NCBI GenBank assembly: GCA_017590115.1
Contig: JAGGNK010008670.1
Coordinates: forward strand, 2,108,001-2,172,000
Origin: Montifringilla adamsi
Taxonomy: Eukaryota; Chordata; Aves; Passeriformes; Passeridae
Reading direction: 5' to 3'
Length of the DNA: 64,000 nucleotides
The position numbers and the translations under genes are program-made. Each line of letters begins with the position of its first letter. Position 1 is the stretch's first letter. Shown piece by piece: positions 33,871 to 46,400 of this stretch. The notes under the pieces were generated by a model. It had not been told where the DNA came from. It made no database searches and worked only from the letters and a program-made list of their open reading frames with translations.

Positions 33871-34031
33871 AGTTGGACACTTGGACTCTTCCAAGGATGG
33901 GGCAGTCACAGCTTCTCTGGGCACCCTGTGCCAGGGCCTCCCCACCCTCACAGGCAGGAATTCCTTCCCAATATCCCATCAATCCCTGTCCTCTGGCAGT
34001 GGGAGCCATTCCCAGTGTCCTGTCGCTCCAT
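33871..34031 (-). mobile_element. CR1 LINE fragment (minus)
   Basis: GTTGGACACTTGGACTCTTC, CAGTCACAGCTTCTCTGGGC, ACCCTGTGCCAGGGCCTCCC and GAGCCATTCCCAGTGTCCTG. The 3' terminus is missing. It is the only CR1 copy I find between 28.9 and 42.7 kb. Confidence 0.88.
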
Positions 34032-37000
34032 GAACAATAAAACTGCATCCAAAAAATCAATTCAATGGCATCACAATCCAACAAAACTTTGGATAACTGA
34101 AGGCACAATCCCAGAGCCAGAAGCCTTCCTCTGGGCCTGTAGCTTGTTCTGGCTAATATTTAATGGTTTTAGGCAAAAACAAAGTAAGAAAAATAAGTTT
34201 ATGAAGGAAGATTTAATTATTTTTTTTCCTTTTACATTTTAATTTCTTGGAATATCTGGTTAAAATGCAACAGTCTCCTCAGATTTTTATGTATTTACTT
34301 TTGTGGTCACTGTGCAGGTTTTGGTAGCACTGAGAAGAGGTTTTGCCTGTAAGAATGAGGTTCCACACCTGACTGCAATAATGAGTCATAAAGTCCACAT
34401 AGAAATGATTTTTTAAATCCCCTTGCTATTAATTGGAGAGATATTATTTCTCTGTATGTTATTTCATTTGGGCTTTGGAGGATTAATTTTCTGGAAGTGT
34501 CTGAATTGCAACAGAAATGCTGATTGTACTGAAATTACCTTAAATGAGTCGGACAAAAATGGTTTTTTACAGTCAAGCTCCTTCTGCTCCTTTTCTTTTT
34601 CTTTGAAAGTTTTTTCTGCTTCTCCACTTGCTTTGTCCTTATAAAAATATTCAAATTCTAGTTGCTTTTTGGAGACCTGGAAAGTCTTAATGCAGCTCGA
34701 TTTGATTTTAAACACTTGGCTACACTCTGGGTTTGCAACTGGCATCTAAAAATCTGTGAAGTGAAAGTTTGGGGGTAGGAAGTGGAGTAAATTCCATGGG
34801 AATGAGCTGAGCTGGGAACAACCTACGAGCACCAACCTCTGGTCTTGATTCTCCATGGGTTCTTTTTTTTTTTTTGAGCTATTATTCCAGAAACTTCAAT
34901 ACTTAATTTCTGGTGTCTCTGTGTTCAACAAATCAATTTCTGTTTGTAGTTGTGACTTTTTGCTCAAATATGTGTCAGTAGTGATGACAGATTTATGGGA
35001 CACAAGGACCTGCCAGCCATCCTGAGGGTTTCCAAGGATTTTTTTAGTGTAACAGGGAGGTGCTTCCCTATTATTATGATTATTATTCCCCCTTACCTTG
35101 GCTCAGCTGGCAAAACCAAATCAGTTTTACAGCTGCAGCCTGAAATCTTAATTCAAGCCCCTCGTTCCAAGCAGTGTTTTTGACATTTCCGTTCCTCCCG
35201 ATGTCAGTTTTTGGGTAATTGCTGCGTGTTTATGGAAGCGTTGGTTTGGAAAACCTGGGAAGCTGGAGTCCATAGCAGCCAATTAACACTATTTAACAGC
35301 TGTTCAAAGGGATAATTGCCTGATGTTAGCATCACCTAACGTTATTTTTAATGCTAATTATGCCCAATTTACTCTCCCAAAACACGGCTATGTTTTCAAA
35401 CGTGACAACCGCAATATTTGTGTTCCTGCCAGCTGCACACTGGAGCTGGAGGATTTTGTGGCTGTGCTGGTAAATCAGAATATTCTTTGTTGAAGGATCC
35501 TCTCCTGAATGGAGACGTGTCACATTTATCCTCTTCTCCCTGGGGATTTCTTGGTAGGATTGGAAAACCAGAAGGAAACATGCCACAAAAACTTCCACAG
35601 CCCAGCAGACAGTTCAGTTTGTGTTAATTTTTTCCAGAAAATGGGGACAGCAGAGTAATTCCCACCCTTTTAAATGAACTTTATGCTATTTCCATAGTCC
35701 TGCTCACTAGAAATTTCTTGGAGAATTACAAGATTGCATCTGTAATTTTTCTTTTAAATCCAGCCTCTTGATTTCTGTGAATTCCAGAAATGTGGTTTTT
35801 AGATTTTTTTTTTAAAGATTTATTTGCTCCATGACCTCCTGCTAACAGCAGCTTAAATTTTACCACTTTATATAAATGACTTGTTCCTCAGCTTCTGTAC
35901 AGTTTTACAAACTGAATAAAGCAGCATAAATTACCCATCTAGGAAAGGTCTTATTGAATGTTAACATTTTACATCCAGGATCAAATTGAAATAATTGCCT
36001 GAAAGGAAAACACCTAAAACAAATGATGGGGCTTGAAAACAGAAATCATAGTTTCAAATAAAAATAGATAGAGAACCCTTCAGAAGCTGTGGTAAATGAA
36101 TGGTTGGTTTAGTTGGGAAGTGGGGATTTATTAGCTGGGGTAGATTGTGATGGAAGATACCTGTGAAAATAATTGGTCTCATTTTGGGAAAATCAGGCAG
36201 TCCATTAAAACTGCTGCACACCATGATCACAGGAATACTAATTTGGCTTGTAAATTCCTGTGATTTTTAGCACTTCCCGAGCCAGAGTAAATTCCAGCCA
36301 AGAGAGGATAATTCAGGTCACCCAGAGTCATTTGTTTGTGCATCTCTGCATTCCCAGGAAGATCCTTGCGTGGGAATGGGTGCTGTGAATCCCTCTGAGT
36401 CCCTTGGGAGCCCGTTGGGAGCCTCCAAGTGCAGGCAGGGACATAACAGGAGTTGATGTGGAATATTTACAATTAATTTTGGGGTGAAATAACCCAGAAA
36501 ATGGAGTCTATCTTACCAAATAGTGCTGACCCACACCCAGCCCATGTACAGAGCAGGATGAGCTGTGTGAGTTTTTGAGGCAGGAAAGTAGAGCTGGAAT
36601 CACCAGTTAGGTGATTAAGGGAGATAAACTTCTCCTTTTTGCCTTTAAGGATGTAAAAATAATTCAGAGAGATATAAATAAAATGTGTGCTTTGTTTTTA
36701 GGACAGAAAGAGGTAAAATAATCACTATTATGGATAATAGAAGTTGGGGTGGAAATGCTTCATTGGCAGCAATGTGTTTTGTGTAGGTTTGATAGAGACA
36801 GGAAAATACTTTTAATCTTTTCAATTATGATTGATATCAATCATCTAAACATGCAATTACCCAGGTATACAATTAATCAAAACACTGTGAGATGAACAGA
36901 GTGTCATTATTTAATTTCACCAGTAAATGCCTCGACAGAATCTGCTCTTGAAAGATTTTTCCAACACTGGCTTCAGAATTGGTTTCAAAATAAGAAACGA

Positions 37001-39040
37001 TCTCCCATATGGAGTCATTTGTGAAAGTGTTGCTGGTTTGGGGTGTGGGAATAGTGAAGCCTGTGGGTGTTGCATCTCCTGCAGCAAAAAAGGAACATGA
37101 ACCTGTGGAGCCAGCCAGGAGAATGTACAGGGCGAAAGTCCAAGTGAAGAAATAGTGGGTGAAGATGAAAATGTTGCACTTTTCTACATATTTCTGCACT
37201 TAAATTTCTTGTAATAAACTAGATTCCCTTTCCCAGCTGGGTCAGGAAGTCTCAGGGCTCAGCACTTGGGCTATCAACCCATCCTGACAGCAAATACACC
37301 TGGAAATGCAGAACTGAAAACCTTTCTAACACTGATTTATATTCCTTGTGCCTGTTCATTCTCACCAAACACAAGGGGTTTGTTGCCCTTCCAGTTTTTC
37401 ATTCTGCTGTGGTTGGACAAGTGAGATTTGTTGTTCCTGGTGCCAGGGAGAGAATTTTCTGTCTGTAAAATGAACAGTGAACAAAGAATGACTTTGCTTG
37501 GTGTAATTTTGTGAGGCAATTTGATGGCTTTTGAAGATTCTCTGTCATCCTTGAAGCATCACTTTCTGTGAGAGTATTTGATTTTGATGTTCATATTTTC
37601 AGAGCCCAGTCTGAGCTTACACTTTCCCCTCTGCTCCTCTCCTCCCTGATCTGGAGTGCTGCTAGGATTTCCTAGGGCCTTCTGTTTAAGAAATGCAGAG
37701 CAAACCTGGATCTTTCATCAAAATTAAGATTGAGTTGTGCCTTATCTCCCTTTCCTCGGCATCTGGTGGATTTGCAGGTGAGCATGTTTCTTTCCTGGGT
37801 AGTGTAGAAATGAGAAGGGTTTTATTTTTAGTGAAAATCCAGATGAATTCCACTGTAAGGCCAGCTCATATCTCTAGTGTAAAAAGTGAACTAGGATGCA
37901 ATTGATTTCTGGTTTTGCTATAAACAGTGCTATGAAATAGCGATGAAATTGGGAAGGGTGAAGTGCCTACATGGAAATATCTGTGTGTGTGTAATGGCTT
38001 CCAGTGGTCTGAGACAAATATACATGGCTAATAGGAAATATTCCCAAATTCCAGCATAAAAACCTCACTGAGCAGGATTACAACATGAGGGACAATTCTC
38101 CAGCCATGTCTGAAGGACCAAACAAAGGAAACTCTCTTTGAAAAGCAGAAAAGGAGTTGTGACTGCAGCCTTCATTTCCTGGAGGTGTCCCAAACTTGGA
38201 TCCCATCCTGATCCCTCTGGCTCTTTCCCAGTCCTGCCTGGACCGGGTGATGTGACAGCTCCCAAAGGTTCCATCCAGCCTGAAGCATTTTGTGACTCTG
38301 GGCAAGGCTGAGGTGACAATGGCTGGGTCAGTGCTGACTTCCCTGGAGAACTCCAGTGATTGTGGCAAAGGCAAATACTGAGAGAAACTGCAATCATTTT
38401 CAGGTGTTTGAATATAAACCCCTCTGTTTTCTGGGCTAGTAATGCAGTTGTATAATATTCTCAGTAATGGTGCTTTTGCAAGTGGTTTTTAAATGAATAA
38501 AGGGTTTTCAGGTAATGAGACTTGTTATCCAAATGAAAACATCCTTCGAGATCAAACTTTACCCTCCTATGTGTTCCTCACTCAAGGAGGGACATCTCTG
38601 GCAGAAAACTAAAGAGTCTATTACACAGCGAGGTAAAAAAAAAAAGCCAAAACCAAGCTGAATTTAGCTCAGCATTCAAAAAGGCAGCTGCTTGAAAGGT
38701 CCTGCTCCCCTCGGAAGGCGCGGAGAGCCCGTGGCAGCTCCGTTTGTCACTGCAGCAAACGGGCAGAGCGTGGCCCTGGCTGCAGGCACACAGGGGAGAG
38801 AGGGGCTGATGGATGCTGCTGGCCCTGGGCTGGAGCTGGAGCCCCCCAGAGGGGCTGGGCTGGATCCTCTGGGGGCTTGGGGCTCTCCGGGGTCCTATTC
38901 CCAGGAAAATCCATGGATATTCTTTCAGCGAAGCTAAATGTGGCAACTGCTGAGGCTGGATCTTTTCCTTGACTGATTTTCTTGGGGCCAAAAGAGGGAT
39001 GGGAGAGGAGCTGCTGTAGCTTAAAAGCTGAGGGGTGGAC
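34032..39040. other. Unique non-coding sequence (5 kb)
   Basis: No transposon recognised. Includes a T run at 34863-34875, an imperfect repeat-free block with TAATTA cores at 35190-35420, a short (GT)n at 37983-37993, and a GC-rich stretch at about 38690-38900 just upstream of an LTR. The minus-strand frame at 36873-37199 (108 codons) has a hydrophobic N-terminal part but no recognised domain. Confidence 0.55.
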
Positions 39041-39446
39041 TGTCACTGTCATATTTTCTGGAAAAATCCCTTCGCCAGGAATTTCTCTCCTGGGAAGCAG
39101 AGAAGCCTCAGAGAAAAAGGAAAACAATATTATCTCCTTTGCTTCTCCTGTGTTTTGCTGCTTTGGAATGTGGTAGGTGATTGTTTCAGCGGTTTCATGT
39201 GAATTGTTTTTATTTAATGACCAATCACTGTCCAGCTGTGTCAGGGCTCTGGGAAGAGTCATGAGTTTTTCATTATTATCTCTTCAGCCTTCTGTCTATA
39301 TCCTTTTTGTATTCTTTAGTATAGTTTTAGTATAGAATTCTTTAATATAATGATATAATATCATAAAATAATAAACTAGACTTCTAAGAACTTGGAGTCA
39401 GATTCATCATTTCCTCCCTTTGATGGGGATCTCAGAAAATACCACC
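39041..39446 (+). mobile_element. Solo LTR of an endogenous retrovirus (plus)
   Basis: Same family as 14121-14509. It begins TGTCACTGTC and ends near ATACCACC (406 bp). It has a CCAAT box within GACCAATCACTGTCC (about 39220), TTTTAGTATAG repeats and an AATAAA signal at 39370-39375, about 70 bp from the 3' end, as expected for U3-R-U5. Flanks GTGGAC (39035-39040) and GTGGAA (39447-39452) form a 6-bp target-site duplication with one difference. It has many small differences from the other copy and no retroviral genes next to it. Confidence 0.82.
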
Positions 39447-42400
39447 GTGGAACTCCTCAATTTTTTTTCAAGCTGATGAGTGTGGAGTCCTCTTCTGCCC
39501 TCGACAGTGTCACCACAGAGCAAAGTTACCTGATGGAGGCAGGGACACTTCAGTCAACCTCTCACTTAAAAAGATGATGATATTCACAAATATAACATCC
39601 AAAGGCCATTTAATAAGTTACTAAGTTATGTAATAACAGGGTTTTTACAACACAAAAAGATGTTTAAAGCAAATACTGACTGAAGTTTTAGTATGGGTTT
39701 AAGCCAGACCCTAAATTTCATTTCTGCTTTGCCCCTCCAAGTGTATCCGAGGGAAGCTGTGATTCCTCACTGGAACACTGGGTTATTCCTGCAGTGCTGG
39801 CTGGGAAATAAAAGAGGCTTTCTCCAAACTCGTTTCCCAAGTTGAGTTTCGTGCAGGGCACGGTCAAATGCACACTGGAGCTGGAAAAGGACAGGCAGGA
39901 GCGTGGAGGGACCACCTGCTCTGCCTCAGTCCGGTCTGCAGCCAAGGAAGTCCAGATTAATTGTGTTTGTATTCAACGTGAGATCAGGAATAACAGACCT
40001 GACAGAGCTCACCAGCTTCAGGGCTGGGACGGAAGACAGAAATCAAAGAATTCCAAGCGTAGAGCTGGGATATGATGCTTTCAGGACAGTTGCAAGTGAA
40101 TTGCTGTGAATTTCCAGCCCTGAAATTTCAAAGGATGGAGAGGGAAGTCCAGTTCAATGCTAAAAAATCCAGAGAGGTGGCCTTGCCTCTTGCTCTGATG
40201 GCTGCCAGAGCTAGGGCTTGTTGGAATTGCTTAAAATTGGGGAAGTGATGAAAGTGAGTTATTTCAGAGCCTGGAAATGCTGTAAAGCCACAGCATTTTG
40301 ATTCTTTATCAAAGAGCTCTGCAAGTCTGAGTGTTATTGGTAAAAACAACATAAGAAAATGATGGTTTGGGCTGTGGCCTCTTCTGTACACCAATGTATC
40401 CAACAAGGTATTTCCCTTTGGGTGAAAAAACATTGCCTTAATGGAGTGGAGGAGAACCTTTGGAAGCTGTGCCTGGCATTAAATGCTGTCTTTAGACTGA
40501 TAACTTCAGCACCGCAACCTGCATTTTATATTTCTGATAATGCTAGAACAGGAATATTAAACATCTCTATATTCTGCCCTTTGCCTCGACAGATGTCTTG
40601 GCCAGGATTAAATTAATTGCTAAATGTCTTTTCCTGCCTGACAGCTGGGATTTTGAGGCTTCAGAGGTAAATAGGTTTTGAAGCAATCCAATAATAGGCT
40701 TACAAGGCTGAGAGGCAACAGAGCTGAAAAGTGAAAAATCAAGAGGCTGGACCATTAATACCTCCTTGAAAAGTTAATCAGCCCATGACAACAGGCTGGA
40801 GTCGAAAGAGTGGCTGTGTTGAGGGGTTGGGCAGGTCAGGGTTTTGCCCCAGGTGCTCAGGTTTGGAATATTTATGTTGTTATGTGTTGTGTGGTAAATA
40901 TTTGTAGTTAATTAACTTTGTAATAACGCTGTGAGGTGATCTGAGCAGGTTTTCCTCAAGAGAAGGGGCGAATGTCCTCAAAGTGCTCCTCAAAGTTGGC
41001 TGTCACTGCCCAGCAGATGTTGTCTTGTATATCCCAAATTTAGGGTTTTTTCCTGTATTTTGGTTTAGGGTCGAGGCATGATGGAGTTGCTGACTCTGAA
41101 CAGCCACAGAGGATAATTCCAGAGGATGAGGAGGCTGAGGGTGGCTCTTCCAAGCCTTTTCAAGGAAAATCTCAGTGTTGGTGACCATGATTTCAGTGGG
41201 GACGAGAGGAAAAACAGAACATCAGAAGGTCCTTGGTGGCCTTGGGCACCAAAGGCTGCAGAAGTCGAGGTGGTGCTGGACAGAGGGCAGAGGTTTGGGG
41301 CTGTATCAGAGAAGGAAAGTGATGGGGAGGGTTAAAAGATTAACGATGGATGGAGAAGGAAGAACTTGGGGGTGACAAACCGCCATGATAATGTTGTTAT
41401 TGAAACAAAAGTAACGTTGCTGAGAGCCTCCAAAGCATTTTGCACCAACTGATAAAATACCAGTGCCCATCTGCAAAAGAGGCTGCTGGAGGTTTGTTTT
41501 CCTGTTGTCTGTCTCCATGGTAATTTAGTTTCCTGAGGGCTGAAATCCATTTGTTTAATTACAATCTTTCATTTTAATACGGCGGTGGCTCTGTGTCCCT
41601 AATTGCTCTGGCTGGTGTGCAGATGCAGAGAGACCTTTTTCCATGAAATGGCTCCAAAATTCTGGGGGTGTTCCCAAAGAAAACATTAACATCTGGAGTA
41701 GAGTAATACTTTTGGCTATTAAAGCTTCAAATGAAATATTTAGCTTTAAAGCACGCGCCTGACCGTGAGGAATGTGGGCAGGAGGAGGTCTGGGAGCCTG
41801 GCAGTCTAACAGATGCCACTGAAGTGTGCAAAAGTGCAAATTTAAGCCAATCTGGGCTTTTTGGTACAAATTCAGGGACATTTGTGCCATTGAATTCCTT
41901 CCATGTGGGTAGAGCAGCCATAAATTTCCATGGAGAGTGGGAACTTCCAGCCCTGCGGGTGCTGGGAGCCCATTTTTACCCCCACCCACCACTTTTGCCA
42001 CCTGCAAATCACCTGTAATGAAAGACCTTGGGGGAAAATGGGATTTGCAGGGATGGGTTTTGGGTTGGGCAGGAGCAGGGATTAATGGAGCTGATGGAGG
42101 CTCTGGAATTGTGATGGATTCTGCCTCCTTTAGCAGGAGAAATGTCTTGGCAAACACATTCCTGTTCTGTTACCAGCTCCTAAATGGTTTCTTCAAGGAC
42201 TCCTCTTTGCAGGAATTGCAGAGGAATTCCCTAAAAATGGGAATTTACCTCTGATTTGGATAGGGGAGTGTCATGGGGGAAGGGGGTAGGAATGGCTCTG
42301 GAAGCACTGTCCCTGAAGGAGGAGATTGTAAAATTTATTACTATTATTATTATCAAATCCTGTCATTTCCTGGAAGATTGTAACCATGGTCTGGTGACTT

Positions 42401-42714
42401 CCTGGTTTTTTTTTTTTAATAACTTGCCAGGTGAAATTGCTACTTGCACTATTTATTATATCCTTCTATGAAAATAGTGGTAATTCTGGAAAACAGCCTT
42501 CAAAAGGAAGGGGCGTGCCTTTCATAATGAAATGTGGATCAGATGCTATTCCCAGAATAATCTGTCTGGTTTCAAGTATGGTTTAAGTTTTGGGGTTTTT
42601 TTAATAGGAAAAATTACAGAGGAAATCTTTCTTTAGGGGTTTCTGAACTCTTATATATTTTCTTTGGTAATTTCTACCTGCTTGGATCTCTCCTGTGAAT
42701 ATCCAGCTTGGATG
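39447..42714. other. Unique non-coding sequence
   Basis: About 3.3 kb. A 200-codon minus-strand frame (41555-42157) and smaller ones have no recognised domain. Short ATT-type microsatellite near 42339-42352 and T10 near 42408-42417. No transposon recognised. Confidence 0.55.
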
Positions 42715-42804
42715 GGGATGGGACAGTGGAAGGTGTCCATGGCAGGGGGTTGGAATGAGATGATCTTTAAGGCCCCTTCCAACCTAAACCATTCTGTGAT
42801 TCCA
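42715..42804 (+). mobile_element. Short CR1 3' end (plus)
   Basis: GGACAGTGGAAGGTGTCCAT, GGCAGGGGGTTGGAATGAGA, TTAAGGCCCCTTCCAACCTA and CCATTCTGTGATTCCA. Heavily 5'-truncated, but the terminus is well preserved. Confidence 0.9.
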
Positions 42805-43567
42805 AGATAGCATTGGGAGTGTTAAAAAAATGAAATGTTGCTGGTAAAACTAAAGGAATCGACATTTTAAATGTTATGATGATGAATTATTTGCTTTATT
42901 TTCTGGATTTGTCTCTGTGTGATGACGCTGAACACAGCACAGCTCTCTTTAGACAGATTTTGTGCCAGATTAAATTCCCAATTACTACATACCATATTGA
43001 ATTCCAGCTGTGCCCTCAGCTCTCCAGGGAGGGGTCTGGGGGCCTTCAGCTCCCTGTTTGTGCAGCTCTGATCCCCCAGAGCCCTGAAGTTCCAGGGGCT
43101 GTGTCTCAGTGTCAGTGGGGCTGAGCTAAGCACTTGGTGTTGGATAAATTCAATTTCCAGGCCTTGATGCATTTTCCCTTCACACCCCACCTTTCTTCCT
43201 GTTTTTTTCCTGACTCCTGCTCCAGGGGATTGATCCCCTCTCCTGTCTGTGATCCAAACACCTCTCCTGGCCACGTGAGCTCTGCAGGCTGTGCTTGTCT
43301 TGCTGGTGCCTTCCAGGCAGGGAACAAATGAGCAGAGACCAACCAGCAGCCACGGAGGTCAGGAAATATTTGTTTTCCTTTTGGCAGCAGCAGCTGCATC
43401 CCCAGCACTGGATAAAATCTCCTGGAAAGCTCCTTTTGGCTGGTGTGCACCCCACGGCTTGACATGGTCGTGCTGAGAGCAGGAGGTGGAGCCACCCTTA
43501 TTTAACCCCTTGGAAATTAAGGAAGGGAAAAGCAACATCCATTTTTCACACACAGAGGATGCTGATG
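42805..43567. other. Unique non-coding sequence
   Basis: No gene or repeat recognised. Frames of 127 and 135 codons on the minus strand overlap each other and have no domain. Confidence 0.55.
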
Positions 43568-43862
43568 CAGAATCCCAGATTCATTTAGGTTGGGCAAGAC
43601 CTCCAAGATCGAGTCCAAGCTGTGCCCAATGCTCACCTTGTCCCCAGCCCAGAGCTCTGAGTGCCACCTCCAGCCCTTCCTGGGACACCTCCAGGGATGG
43701 GAGCTCCAAACCTCCCTGGGCAGCCCCTCTCAGTGTTTACCAATCCTTTCTACAAAGAAATTCTTCTTGATGTCCAACCTGAGCCTCCTCTGGTGCAGTC
43801 TGAGGCTGTGTCCTCTCATCCTGTCACTTGTCTGGGAGAAGAGCCCATCCCTGCACAGCAGG
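43568..43862 (-). mobile_element. CR1 LINE fragment (minus), about 295 bp
   Basis: AGAATCCCAGATTCATTTAG, GGGCAAGACCTCCAAGATCG, CTGAGTGCCACCTCCAGCCC, CCAAACCTCCCTGGGCAGCC and CCTCTGGTGCAGTCTGAGGC, ending in a GGAGAAGAGCCCATCCCTGC block. One of the longer copies in the window. Confidence 0.92.
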
Positions 43863-45611
43863 GGGAAATTAAGCCCAGCCTAAAGCCATGAGTTATTCCA
43901 GAGTGGAGAGCAGCTGGAAGCAGATGTGTGTGAGTTACTTGTGTCAATTAAAAATATTGTCCAGCCCTATTCCTTTTTTTCCTGTGGAATTTGGCTTAAA
44001 ACTGTAATTCCCATCCTCAGCTTCCCCTTTAGCTCTGCCTTATGAGTTAAATATTGACGTGCCTGGGTTTGATTTCATGGTGCTATCAGGAGAGTGCAAG
44101 AAAAACAGGGTGCCTTTGAATTTTCTTCAAGAAAATGCCATCTTTTCCCAGTTATCCCGTGCTTTTCTCCAAGATTCCTGCTAGTTGGGCCTCCAGCTCT
44201 GTGACAGGCAGCATCTGCTGCCAGCCTGGAGCTCTGGGTGGGCTGCCTGGGGAGCAGGTACTGCCATTCCCTGCCCTGCTGGGAGGGAGATGCAGCTCTG
44301 GCCATCTGGCTGCTGTCTCTTAAGAGCAGAGAAGGAAGGCAAAGACCTGAGAATTGGCAGCTGGAGGGGCTGAGGAGTGGATGTGTGACTGTGTGTGGAA
44401 AATGGACTTTTCAGAGATGCTTTCTGTGCTAACCAGAGGATTTTTAAAATTTTTTTTTAAATTTTTTTTAATTTATTTTTTTTTTAGATGGTGGATTTTG
44501 TTTTGAGTTTTTCATGAGCTGCTGTGGAATATTTGGGTTTTATTTTGGCCAAAAGAGGAAGTTTTTTTTCCCTTTCTTAATGCATAGTTGCCTGCTCTGT
44601 TTTAAAAATTGTAAAGGAAAACCCCACCTTGTCCTGATTGGAGTGCTTTTCTTTTCTGTATGAGAACATTCAGAATTCCACATTTGGATGCTGCATTTCA
44701 TTCCAGTGGATCCTCTCTTAGGCTGTATCAGATGGAAATGGAGGGCCTTGAGAAAAATTAGTGATTTTTTTTTTAGGTTAAAGCAGGTGGAGCATGGCCT
44801 AGCCAGGCACAGGGCACTGATGCAGGTAAATCATGCAGATAAATGATAATTCCCCTGTCCATCAATTAATAGGAGGCATTTCCCTTCCATTTCAAGCTTT
44901 GATTGGGCAGCTAAGACTTAGGAATCAAAACTAGTTTCTTCCACTGTCAATTATGATAATAGACCTTTGTCTTTTGCCTCTTCACAGATCAGTAGCAATT
45001 TATCATCCACTTAATTGCATACGAAAAAATTCTGTTCAGCCTTGAGTTAACCAGGAAAGCAGATCCTTCCCTTTGATCCTGAGGATATGAGCTGCAGTGG
45101 GGAATTTTCCCTGCCTTCTCCTGCCTCAAAGCCAGACCTCACCTCATGACTCACTTGCTTGAAATAAGCACTGCTTAAACAAAAGAGAAATTAAGTCAGG
45201 AGGCCCATGTGAGGATGATTCACAATTCATATTAAAAATTGCCTCGTCATTTGGTGATATCAAACCAACGTGCATCCAGATCTTTTTGGCTTCAAACACT
45301 TCCCTGGTGAATAATTGCATCTTTCCAGCTTTGCACTTCTTTTACTCTGCAATTTCCAGGGCAGATGTGCCTGGAGGAAAAGCTGCTGCTGAGCTCCGTG
45401 CTCTGGGGTTTTGCTAACTAAAGGTTACCAAAATGCTGGTTAGAAAGTTCACGAGAAGAGACAAAAAAGCTTTTCTGGGAAGTGAGAGAGGGATTTGAGA
45501 ACTGGGATGGGATTCTTTAGGGACAGTGGGGGCCAGGTTAGGGTGATCCCACTGCAGATCCCAGTTTGAGGTGACGTCTGGAAGCTGAGGGACTGAGGGA
45601 AGGAATGGGAG
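43863..45611. other. Unique non-coding sequence
   Basis: About 1.75 kb. T-rich low-complexity stretch at 44446-44487. The part at 44860-45330 is repeat-free, with TTAATTGCAT and TGACTCA motifs (see findings). No gene recognised. Confidence 0.55.
44446..44487. repeat. T-rich low-complexity tract
   Basis: T runs broken by AAA or AA. Confidence 0.85.
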
Positions 45612-45945
45612 TGATGCCTTGTGCAGGCTGCCCTATGCACGAGCGCTCCCGGGGTCTCTCCCTGGGATCAGCTCTGCTCCATGTGCACATTGCAGTTCAG
45701 TGTCCAATTCCAGCTCAGCCCCTGCACTCCCATCCTGCTTGTTTTTCTCTCTGCAGCCCACGGGGTTTGTGCTCTTGGGCTGAGATTTGGATCATTTGTC
45801 CTTGGTGCCCAGCTGGAGCAGGAATTGTTTTGTCTCCCTGCTCTGTGCAGAGCTCACCATCCCCTCATACGAAGCCCAGAACTGCACACTAAAGCAGCAC
45901 AGAACCTGAAAAAATATAAAAGCTAATACTTAAGTCCTCAGGAGG
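45612..45945. mobile_element. LTR-like repeat, internally deleted copy
   Basis: Second copy of the repeat at 5981-6464. It starts with TGATGCCTTGTGCAGGCTGC, shared with 6005-6024, then jumps to the sequence matching 6158 onward, so a 130-bp segment (6028-6157 of the fuller copy) is missing. From 45635, about 215 bp appear identical to 6158-6372, after which the copies diverge clearly. The right end fades near 45945. Orientation, family name and ends have the same uncertainty as the first copy. Confidence 0.7.
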
Positions 45946-46311
45946 ACCCTTGGAGAGTGCTGTATCCATGGATGCAAGCACAGCATCCCAGAGTATCCCT
46001 CTCCCTCCTCCCAGTGTCCTCAGATGTGTTCAGTGCAAGCATTTTCTCCTTACAGTGTTTCTACACACCTGAGCTTACTGTGCGTTCACTGCTGGAGAAA
46101 TTACACGGAAATGTCAATGAAAACATTGCTGAAAATTCCCTTAGTCCTTTCCACATGTCCCTGCTGTGCTGTGACATGCCCCTGGTACAGACTGTGGGTG
46201 TGCTGAGTCTCTGTATTTTACAGAAGCCTGAATCCTGGTACCACTTTCCATGTGAGATTGGAAATTTGGATTTTCTGAGGGGATCAAACCCCACAGCAGT
46301 CTCTGTGAAAG
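45946..46311. other. Unique non-coding sequence
   Basis: No gene or repeat recognised. The 130-codon plus-strand frame (45957-46349) has no domain that I know. Confidence 0.5.
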
Positions 46312-46400
46312 GGAAACTTTTCCCATTTAGCTCAAGCTGGAAGTGCTAAAAGTGCTGGAAAACTTTTCCCATTTAGCTGAAGCTGGAAGTGCAAGGAGTG
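46312..46400. repeat. 45-bp tandem duplication
   Basis: GGAAACTTTTCCCATTTAGC starts at 46312 and recurs at 46357 with one extra A. Both copies continue through AAGCTGGAAGTGC. The last 10 bp differ slightly. Confidence 0.93.

Noticed and set aside
41555..42157. 200-codon minus-strand open frame
   Set aside because: Overlaps other frames on both strands and has no motif or domain that I recognise.
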